Below, in pieces: positions 1-6,438 of a stretch of 19,355 bases of DNA. The DNA comes from CAZNVG01 sp964576475. GTDB taxonomy: Bacteria > Patescibacteriota > Saccharimonadia > Saccharimonadales > CAZNVG01. Location of the stretch: NCBI GenBank assembly GCA_964576475.1, contig CAZNVG010000021.1, positions 1 through 19,355 of the forward strand, given 5' to 3'. Made by a program: the position numbers and the translations under genes. The notes below the pieces were generated by a model that saw only the letters and a list, made by a program, of their open reading frames with translations, was not told the DNA's origin and made no database searches. Every line of letters begins with the position of its first letter. The stretch's first letter is position 1.

Positions 1-557
1 ACAAAGAATGGGTGCAGTCTTTTTTTGCGTCCATGGATATGGACATGCGTAAGCGTCGATATACAAACATAGACCAAACTATTGAATATATATATGGGTC
101 TGCAGAGGTTATAGGGTTGTTTATGGCTCGAATTATGGGGCTTGATCCAACGGCTGATGAATTTGCGCGTCTGCAGGGTAGAGCAATGCAGTTTGTGAAT
201 TTCATACGAGATATCGCAGAGGATAATGATTTAGGACGGCTCTATTTTCCTCGAGAGGATCTAGCCCAACACGGTCTGAGGGATTTGAGCGAAACAGAGT
301 GTCGTGGCAAACCGGAGCAATTTGCAAACTTCATGCGTTTACAAGTCGACCGCTATGAATCATGGCAGGCGACTGCGAGGGAAGGGTTTCCATATATCCC
401 GCACAGACTACGCATACCTCTTCGTACTGCCGTAGGTATGTATGATTGGACCGCGAAACAGATAGCAAATGATCCTTTCATTGTGTTCAGCATAAAAGTT
501 AAACCCTCAAAATACAGAGTTCTGTATCAAGCGCTGCGTAGTGCGTTGTTGCCATGA
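1..557 (+). CDS. crtB: Phytoene synthase (5'-truncated by window edge)
   Basis: Squalene/phytoene synthase family, predicted to condense two geranylgeranyl diphosphates into phytoene, the first committed carotenoid step. The frame is open from base 3, so the real start and the first Asp-rich motif lie outside the window; about 184 residues are visible. Seen: FFASMDMDM followed by a GSAEVIGL segment, and the second Asp-rich motif NFIRDIAEDNDLGRLYFP, whose R-D-x-x-E-D-x-x-x-G-R-x-Y-x-P pattern binds Mg-diphosphate. A GTG at 12 could be read as a start, but the upstream K-E-W residues continue the family pattern, so it is internal. The gene ends in an ATGA overlap with the lycopene cyclase gene, which indicates one operon. 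A squalene synthase-type homologue is the alternative, but the cyclase neighbour favours phytoene. Confidence 0.9.
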   Translation, partial: KEWVQSFFASMDMDMRKRRYTNIDQTIEYIYGSAEVIGLFMARIMGLDPTADEFARLQGRAMQFVNFIRDIAEDNDLGRLYFPREDLAQHGLRDLSETECRGKPEQFANFMRLQVDRYESWQATAREGFPYIPHRLRIPLRTAVGMYDWTAKQIANDPFIVFSIKVKPSKYRVLYQALRSALLP

Positions 558-1243
558 AATGGGTATATCTATGTTTTGACTTGGTTATAGGCTCTGCGGG
601 GCTGTGGGCAAGCTTCAGGTACAAACTAAATACGCACAGTAGAAGTCGCCAAATGATCAGGGCGTTTTGTATGGTCAGCATTCCGTTTATTGTATGGGAT
701 GTATTCGCAGCAAAGTCAGGGCACTGGAGTTTTAATGGCGTTTATACATTGGGGGTTCGTGTCCTAGGGCTTCCTATTGAAGAACTGCTGTTCTTTATCG
801 TGGTTCCTTTTGCGTGCATGGTTGTTTGGGATGGAGTAGAAAAGTACGTAGAAGACTCGGGCTTCCTGTCGGGACACATGGTCATCGCTTGTTTTGAGCT
901 CTTTTCGCTTGTTCTACTCATTACTCAATGGGAACATATGTACACCAGAGTCGTGTCGTTGGCTTTTCTTGCTGTTTGTATAGTTTTGTCGCAATGGCTT
1001 CGAGCCGTCATCATGCGTAAGCGATTCTGGATTTTTCAGCTTAGTGTGTTGTTGCTTTTTGTCTTTGGTAATCTAATTCTCACAGGTTTGCCGATAGTAC
1101 GTTACGGAGCGGATGCAATTACGGGCATGCGCTTTTTGACTATTCCTTTTGAGGATTTTCTTTATAATTTTGTACTTCTAAACCTATTTCTTATTGGCTA
1201 CAGATTTTCGTCTAAATCCATGGATCATGTCCCGAGCGAGTAA
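554..1243 (+). CDS. Lycopene cyclase, fused CrtYc-CrtYd type
   Basis: Integral membrane protein of 229 residues with six or seven hydrophobic segments (around 1-20, 36-52, 73-95, 105-125, 133-150, 158-178, 196-218). Two copies of the lycopene cyclase domain signature are visible: PIEELLFF at 74-81 and PFEDFLYNF at 198-206, each the P-x-E-E/D core of one half of the heterodimeric actinobacterial cyclase. Both in one chain matches the fused form known from archaea and Bacteroidetes. The expected role is cyclisation of lycopene ends to beta-carotene. The start overlaps the crtB stop (ATGA) and has no Shine-Dalgarno, suggesting translational coupling. The last 60 bases overlap the 3' end of the convergent ATPase gene. 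Ring type (beta or epsilon, one or both ends) cannot be told from sequence. Confidence 0.88.
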   Translation: MKWVYLCFDLVIGSAGLWASFRYKLNTHSRSRQMIRAFCMVSIPFIVWDVFAAKSGHWSFNGVYTLGVRVLGLPIEELLFFIVVPFACMVVWDGVEKYVEDSGFLSGHMVIACFELFSLVLLITQWEHMYTRVVSLAFLAVCIVLSQWLRAVIMRKRFWIFQLSVLLLFVFGNLILTGLPIVRYGADAITGMRFLTIPFEDFLYNFVLLNLFLIGYRFSSKSMDHVPSE

Positions 1244-3964
1244 ATAAATCAACCCTGCACAAATAGCGCTTAGCCAGTCTATTGGTGAGAGAGGTCCAGC
1301 ACCAAAGTAAGGTTGTATCAGTGGATTGTAGACTATGTTTATAACGCAGAATAATGAGAATCCAAATGCGACAAGTAGTCGCTTGTTGCTCCATAAATAG
1401 GAGCTAAATACCGTCGGCTGGTGGGACACTCTGCGCAAAAGAATATTGGCAAACTGACACAATACAATTGTTAGATAGGTAAGGATGGTGGCCTTAGCGT
1501 ACAAAGTTGAGGACGTGTCAAAATGCATGGGATCGACGCCGTTGCGTTTGAAGAATAATAGGTAGTTACCGAAGGCGAGCAGACCGATAAACAGCCCGCT
1601 TAGTGCAAGGTCAGAGATAGTGCCGCGATTTAGGATGTGGTCACGGAGTCGCCGAGGGCGTTCTTCCATAAGTTCTGATTCAGGTGGATCCCAGCCCAAG
1701 GCGGCTATAGGGAACAATTCTGCGATAAGATCTACAGCGAGAATTTGCACTGCTGTTATAGCCAAAGGGATATGGAATATGGTGACCGCTACGAGACTAA
1801 TCAGAACGGTAAACAGCTCTCCGGTGTTTGAAGTCAAGCAAGATATTGTAGCCTTCTTGATGTTTTGAAATATAACACGACCTTGCTGTATAGCGCCAAC
1901 GAGCGTATGGAAGCTGTCGTCGAGGAGTACGATCTCGCTGGATTGTTTGGCTACATCGGTACCGGTCTTACCCATGGCCACGCCAATATCGGCACGTTTG
2001 AGAGCAGGAGCATCATTGATGCCGTCGCCAGTTACCGCAACTACCTCGCCTATGTGCTTGCCAAGTTCGACTATGCGGAGCTTATCTTCAGGAGCTACCC
2101 TAGAAAATATTACCTGGCCTTTAGTAATGTAGCCTGCTACTTCATGGTCTGTTAGAGCTCGAAGCTCTTCGCCCGAGATAAGAGTAAGATCGGATTCTTT
2201 ATCTGCCAACCCGGCTTTTAACGCTATAGCCTTGGCTGTCAGTGCATTATCTCCCGTGATGATGGATATAGGAATATGCGCTCTTGAGGCCGCAGCGATA
2301 GCTTCCGGAATTTCTTCTCGTGGGGGATCGATCATACTAGCTACACCGAGGAATACCAATCCAGTTTCTGTGTCATCCATGGTAAGTTTCTTCGGAGTGC
2401 TATTAGCGGGAAGTACTTTATATGCGTACGCTAGGTTGCGCATTGCTTCTGAGGCTAGCTTTTCTGTGTAACTATCTATTTCGTGACGGTCTGCTTTTGT
2501 TAGTTTTCGAATTCTACCGCCATCCCAAATGTGCGTGCTTACTTCAAGCACACTCTCTGGGGCTCCTTTCACGAATGAACATAGTTGGTTGTTGTAGCGG
2601 CGGGCAGAACTCATGCGCTTCCGACCAGAGTCAAAAGGGAGCTCGCGCAACTCTGGGTGTCTCTGATCAAGCGTTTTAGGATCAATACCTGCTTTGTGCG
2701 CCAATGTTATGAGCGCTCCTTCTGTAGGGTCGCCAAGCGTGTACCAGTTCGGATGTTCGCTGTCTGGTGCATGTACTGATGCGTTTGATGCAAAGACTCC
2801 GGTAGCAAAGAACAATTTTATTTTTTCAAGGTCACCTTCGTGTAGGTGTGAGTCATTGATGCCGAGAATTGTGCCCTTGGGCTCGTAGCCTGTTCCAGTG
2901 ACGTGATACTGCGTCGCACCTATTCGAATGTATTCGACCGTCATTTCGTTCTTTGTGAGTGTCCCTGTTTTATCTGTACAGATAATGCTCGTTGCGCCTA
3001 GTGTCTCAACCGCTGATAATTTTTTGACGAGGGCACGTTCTCGGGCTAGTTTTACGGCTGCCTGAGCGAGCGCGACGTTTACTTCTGACGTCAATCCCTG
3101 AGGTATCATTGCGCTTGCTATGCCTATAGCAAATATAAACGAGTCTTTCATGGACAGGTCTGCCTTAAGGGCGATTAACGCCAAAATACCACCAAGAATA
3201 AGTGTGCCTTGGGTTATTCTTCTGGCAAGATGTGACATTTCACGCTGTAGTGGGCTGGGGTCCGACTTCGTGTCCTGACTAAGGCTCGCTATGCGTCCAA
3301 GTTCGGTCCGCATGCCAGTGTCCGTTACGACAACAAATGCATTACCGGTTGCCACTGTCGTACCCATGAACACTAAATTGTGTCTCAGTGCCAGTTCTAC
3401 ATCTGTCTTTATGGCGTGATCAAACTTTCGCGAAGGGTTGCTCTCTCCAGTCAATGCGAAGTCATTAGTCGAAAGCTCTGTTTCGTCAATAATGCGCCCG
3501 TCGGCAGGCACCGAATCTCCTTCATCGATCCGCATAATATCGCCGGGAACCAACTCGAGTGAGTCAATCTCAATTAGCTGTCCAGCCCGCATTACTTTGG
3601 CACGAGCAACAACAAGCCTCTCTAGAGACTCCATGATCCTCTCTGCTTTATGCTCCTGAAAGAACCCAATACAGGCATTGATGAGCACAATTACGACCAG
3701 AATCGCGGCCGTGCGAGTGTCTCCGAGATAGCGTGATATACCTGCGCTAACGAGTAGCAACAAAATCATTAAATCTTTAAATTGTCGTAAAAACTTGAAA
3801 CCAATCCACTCTTTGTCTACTTTTTCGAGGCGATTTGGCCCCACATGAAATAAAAGGGTAGCGGCAGTATGTTTGTTTAGCCCTTTTTTTGACGTCTTTA
3901 AGCGGCGAAGTACATCTGTTACCTCGCTCTTGTAATAGGGCTGCTGCTGCGCTTTTTTATCCAC
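1184..3964 (-). CDS. P2-type cation-transporting ATPase
   Basis: P-type ATPase of 926 residues, predicted to pump a cation across the cytoplasmic membrane using ATP. Domains in order: N-terminal cation-ATPase domain (about 10-70), M1-M2 (64-103), actuator domain with TGES at 172-175, M3-M4 (252-300), phosphorylation motif DKTGT with Asp331, nucleotide-binding domain with KGAPE at 466-470, TGDNALTA at 570-577, hinge TGDGINDAP at 645-653, and six C-terminal membrane helices. Ion-site positions are unusual: M4 reads PQGL (Gln289 where SERCA and Na,K-ATPase have Glu), M5 has SNTGE (Asn713, Glu716), M6 has Asp745 and Glu749, and M8 has a CQFAN segment reminiscent of Na,K-type pumps. The substrate (Ca, Na or K) is therefore open. 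GTG start at 3964; a purine-rich AAGGAT lies upstream. Full length for the family. Confidence 0.93.
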   Translation of the reverse strand: MDKKAQQQPYYKSEVTDVLRRLKTSKKGLNKHTAATLLFHVGPNRLEKVDKEWIGFKFLRQFKDLMILLLLVSAGISRYLGDTRTAAILVVIVLINACIGFFQEHKAERIMESLERLVVARAKVMRAGQLIEIDSLELVPGDIMRIDEGDSVPADGRIIDETELSTNDFALTGESNPSRKFDHAIKTDVELALRHNLVFMGTTVATGNAFVVVTDTGMRTELGRIASLSQDTKSDPSPLQREMSHLARRITQGTLILGGILALIALKADLSMKDSFIFAIGIASAMIPQGLTSEVNVALAQAAVKLARERALVKKLSAVETLGATSIICTDKTGTLTKNEMTVEYIRIGATQYHVTGTGYEPKGTILGINDSHLHEGDLEKIKLFFATGVFASNASVHAPDSEHPNWYTLGDPTEGALITLAHKAGIDPKTLDQRHPELRELPFDSGRKRMSSARRYNNQLCSFVKGAPESVLEVSTHIWDGGRIRKLTKADRHEIDSYTEKLASEAMRNLAYAYKVLPANSTPKKLTMDDTETGLVFLGVASMIDPPREEIPEAIAAASRAHIPISIITGDNALTAKAIALKAGLADKESDLTLISGEELRALTDHEVAGYITKGQVIFSRVAPEDKLRIVELGKHIGEVVAVTGDGINDAPALKRADIGVAMGKTGTDVAKQSSEIVLLDDSFHTLVGAIQQGRVIFQNIKKATISCLTSNTGELFTVLISLVAVTIFHIPLAITAVQILAVDLIAELFPIAALGWDPPESELMEERPRRLRDHILNRGTISDLALSGLFIGLLAFGNYLLFFKRNGVDPMHFDTSSTLYAKATILTYLTIVLCQFANILLRRVSHQPTVFSSYLWSNKRLLVAFGFSLFCVINIVYNPLIQPYFGAGPLSPIDWLSAICAGLIYLLARDMIHGFRRKSVANKK

Positions 3965-3993
3965 CGTTAGAATTATCCTTATGCTTGATTCTT

Positions 3994-3999
3994 ATAGTA
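3994..3999 (-). promoter_or_regulatory. Extended -10 box for the P-type ATPase gene
   Basis: On the minus strand the sequence reads TGC-TACTAT, an extended -10 element, about 30 bases before the GTG start. No convincing -35 was found at 16-18 bases; a TTTACA lies about 21 bases upstream. Divergent from the promoter at 4046-4074. Confidence 0.4.
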
Positions 4000-4045
4000 G
4001 CAGAAATAAGGGGTCGCATATGTAAAACAACGACATAACGTTTGA

Positions 4046-4074
4046 TTGACAATTTAGCAATAAAGTGCTAATGT
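4046..4074 (+). promoter_or_regulatory. Strong sigma70-type promoter for the 4109 operon
   Basis: TTGACA (4046-4051), 17-base spacer, then TAATGT (4069-4074) preceded by TGC, an extended -10. Predicted transcript start is near 4081, leaving a leader of about 28 bases rich in A, with no Shine-Dalgarno. The element is nearly superimposable on the promoter at 14748-14776. Confidence 0.75.
4054..4071. repeat. Inverted repeat TTAGCA-N6-TGCTAA, putative operator
   Basis: Perfect 6-base arms separated by 6 bases, lying between -35 and -10 and covering the first part of the -10. Its position suggests a repressor site. The same TAGCA-N6-TGCTA core in the same register relative to the -35 box occurs at 14755-14774. 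The binding protein is unknown. It resembles half of a CIRCE element, but the spacing is wrong. Confidence 0.5.
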
Positions 4075-4108
4075 TTAAGAAGTAAAACAAAACAAAAATT
4101 CGACACGT

Positions 4109-4933
4109 ATGACACGAAAAGAATCATCCCCAGCAGATCAAGAAAAATCACGAGCTACTAAAGAAAGCGCCGCTCGAATAGGCAAGATAGCCGTCTCTTT
4201 AGGTGTTGGAGTACTTTATGCCTCACAGAAAGGCACAATTGAAGCTGCATTCTCTCATGCCGGAGTCAACGAAGCAGGTGTAACCGCAATTATGCTTGGT
4301 GTTGGTGTCGGCGTTAGTGGGTCACGAAAATACATAAGTAATCTTGAGAAATCAATGAAAGAACGTGTCGGAAAGTCTCGAGAACGGATAAAAGAGCTAC
4401 ACAAGAAAGGTGGCGTGCGGATGCTTGGTCTGTCTGCCATAAAGACTGTCGGTGACTTTGCTGGCAAGACAGGTCAAAAAGCTGTTAAGAAATTTACGGG
4501 CATCACAGACACCTGGGACAGTATTAAAAAGTCGTCCAAGCAGCGTCGAGAAAGACGCGAGGAATCAGAAGACGCTCAGGCCACCCAGGAGAAAAAGGAC
4601 CGTGCTGCACGAATTCGTGGGGTTGCGGTCGTTGTAGGTTCCGGCGCTATCGCAATTACAGCACAATACATTGGTGCTCGCACGGGCTTGGGAGCGCTTG
4701 GCGAATCGATGTATGAGTTCTCAAAGAAAACAGGCAGGGAATGGGCAGACGATGGCAAGATCACCGTTGACGAATATGATGAAATCGCTGAGGCGAGTTT
4801 TGATGCCGCATCTTCACTAACCTTTGATGCTTTCGATGATGCCTTTGGAGTTAACCCGCAGACAGAGTTTAAGCAGGTTATTGACTTGGCCGCCCGAGAG
4901 CGTGCCGCACTAGAGAGTGGTTTGCCCGTATGA
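4109..4933 (+). CDS. Hypothetical protein, basic, with duplicated hydrophobic module
   Basis: Protein of 274 residues, family not recognised. A charged N-terminus (1-24) is followed by Gly-rich hydrophobic stretches at about 25-38 and 57-70, a strongly basic helical region (73-165, with a KQRRERREE cluster), another hydrophobic stretch (170-190) and an acidic C-terminus. The module AARIGKIAVSLGVG (21-34) is echoed by AARIRGVAVVVGSG (166-179), indicating an internal duplication. DDGKITVDEYDEI near 214-226 resembles part of an EF-hand loop, but loop positions 1 and 3 are Glu and Ala, so calcium binding is doubtful. No signal peptide. The start is the first ATG after the strong promoter, without Shine-Dalgarno. 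It overlaps the next gene by ATGA, so the two products probably act together. Confidence 0.8.
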   Translation: MTRKESSPADQEKSRATKESAARIGKIAVSLGVGVLYASQKGTIEAAFSHAGVNEAGVTAIMLGVGVGVSGSRKYISNLEKSMKERVGKSRERIKELHKKGGVRMLGLSAIKTVGDFAGKTGQKAVKKFTGITDTWDSIKKSSKQRRERREESEDAQATQEKKDRAARIRGVAVVVGSGAIAITAQYIGARTGLGALGESMYEFSKKTGREWADDGKITVDEYDEIAEASFDAASSLTFDAFDDAFGVNPQTEFKQVIDLAARERAALESGLPV

Positions 4934-6405
4934 GTAACTTTGAACAGGGTGGATTTGACCATGAGGCCGAACGACCTTTAAGTGAGGCAGAGCAAATGAT
5001 CGTTGATTCTTTTGCCCCGCTTCACGAAGCTGCTGCCATGCTGCAATCTCGAGATATGAATACTGCTATTTCTGATGACGACTACAACAGGCTCAGTTTG
5101 ATAAAGAGAGGTGTGGAGTCAATAACGGATCAAGCCCTGCCGCAGACGCATACATTTAATACAGCGCAGCGGGGTGTAGAAGTAGACGTTTCTCTTAATA
5201 GTACTTTTTTTGAACAACTAACGGCAGTTCATACTGTGTTAGCTGAAACTCAGCCTCTTCATACTGTCGATGGAGTATTCCAGGGCATAAACGAGAAGAT
5301 AATAAGTAACTTTGAACTACTTATGCAGAATGCTCGCACGGGCGCAGTAGGCAGTGAGAAAAAGACCTACCATGGAGTCCACGAAGCTATGTTTGAGCAT
5401 GCTAGGTATGCAAGCTTATCAGGATATTCATACGTTAGCCGTCGACTCATGAAGGCCTCACGAGAATCTGGCTATGAGAAAGAATTTGATAAACCGCAGT
5501 ACGATGAATTATTGGATAGCCCAAGTTGGCGCACTGCGTACTTATTGGATAGAGTGTCTCATTCGGTAGCTGCGGCTAAGACCGAAGGACGCAAGCTAAC
5601 TGATGAGGAGAAAATGCCTGCAGTCAAAGCACTATCTCGGTTTGGATTTAATGAGAAGGAAGCCCGCTCAATTCTCGGGGCTGCGTGGTCACGTAATCCG
5701 GATAACAAGTCTGTGCAATATAAAGCAGACATAATTGCGCTCAAAGTAGTAAATACACTGGATGCTATCGAAGCACTTGCTGAGATAGATGCAGATGCTC
5801 CCCTGAAAGCTCACCAAGTTTTCGGAATTCGTAACTTTGATCGTTACAAAGCAGCACAGCTTGCTCGACAGCTAGACGCTGAGTTTCAGCCTGATATGGT
5901 TGCGATTAGTGCGGTTGCTGACTGGAATGGGGCTTTCGGTAAGTTTGGTACAGAGGTGGAAGAGCTATGTGAAGCGCCGATATTTGTAGAGGCTGTAAGC
6001 CCGCTTGATATGGTGGATCGATTAGAGAAGCTCAAGACTGCGCGAATACCTCTCCGATCGGTTATTGTTGCCGGGCACGGAGATGAGTCGTTAATCCAGT
6101 TGGGAAGAAAAAAAGATCAGGTACTCACAAAAGATATCATTGAACAGACACGTTCACTACGACAGCTGGTAAGCAGTGGTCTCATCGAGAAAGGTTGCCG
6201 TTTAGTGTTGCTCTCATGTAATACGGGCCATAAAGGCGGTATTGCTGAAAGTATTGCGGCGCTGCCTGGACTAGAGTCAGTACAGGCACCAGACTTCATT
6301 TCAATGGGACTACGTAGATCTGAAGAAGACCCATCCAAGTTTGTATATAAGAAGGATGACGGTCACGACGCAGGTGTTACGCACTCATTTAGTAAGCATA
6401 AGTAG
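4930..6405 (+). CDS. Large protein with C-terminal caspase-like (clan CD / DUF4347-like) domain
   Basis: Protein of 491 residues. Residues 1-300 are mostly helical, charged and not recognised. From about 320 the chain looks like an alpha/beta caspase-hemoglobinase fold: a strand followed by ADWNGAF (330-336), then a hydrophobic strand ending in AGHG (381-384), then a strand ending in LLSCNTG (427-433). The His383-Gly and Cys430 order and spacing match the catalytic His/Cys dyad of clan CD peptidases (C11, C80, CHAT) and of DUF4347 domains. Peptidase activity is inference; DUF4347-like folds may be non-catalytic. No signal peptide or membrane segment is visible. Second gene of the operon that starts at 4109, coupled through an ATGA overlap. 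No terminator seen before polA. Confidence 0.8.
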   Translation: MSNFEQGGFDHEAERPLSEAEQMIVDSFAPLHEAAAMLQSRDMNTAISDDDYNRLSLIKRGVESITDQALPQTHTFNTAQRGVEVDVSLNSTFFEQLTAVHTVLAETQPLHTVDGVFQGINEKIISNFELLMQNARTGAVGSEKKTYHGVHEAMFEHARYASLSGYSYVSRRLMKASRESGYEKEFDKPQYDELLDSPSWRTAYLLDRVSHSVAAAKTEGRKLTDEEKMPAVKALSRFGFNEKEARSILGAAWSRNPDNKSVQYKADIIALKVVNTLDAIEALAEIDADAPLKAHQVFGIRNFDRYKAAQLARQLDAEFQPDMVAISAVADWNGAFGKFGTEVEELCEAPIFVEAVSPLDMVDRLEKLKTARIPLRSVIVAGHGDESLIQLGRKKDQVLTKDIIEQTRSLRQLVSSGLIEKGCRLVLLSCNTGHKGGIAESIAALPGLESVQAPDFISMGLRRSEEDPSKFVYKKDDGHDAGVTHSFSKHK

Positions 6406-6425
6406 CCTCTGCCCCCAACGACACG

Positions 6426-6431
6426 TATACT
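6426..6431 (+). promoter_or_regulatory. -10 box (TATACT) giving a leaderless polA mRNA
   Basis: TATACT ends 7 bases before the polA ATG, so transcription should begin at or next to the start codon. No clear -35 in the 17-base position. The identical hexamer precedes mutM, holA and truB at the same distance. Confidence 0.5.
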
Positions 6432-6438
6432 AAGGTTA

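Noticed and set aside
12..14. GTG at 12 as the start of the phytoene synthase
   Set aside because: The frame is open upstream and the residues before it fit the family; roughly the first 100 residues are simply outside the window.
1620..3659. Several plus-strand open frames inside the ATPase gene
   Set aside because: Antisense shadows of a fully conserved P-type ATPase; compositionally poor and without starts.
4054..4071. CIRCE (HrcA) operator before the 4109 gene
   Set aside because: The arms begin TTAGCA/TGCTAA as in CIRCE, but CIRCE has 9-base arms and a 9-base centre; here the arms are 6 and the centre 6, and the genes are not chaperones.
4737..4788. EF-hand calcium site in the 4109 protein
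   Set aside because: Only the G-x-I...E end of the loop matches; positions 1 and 3 are Glu and Ala, so it was kept only as a remark.
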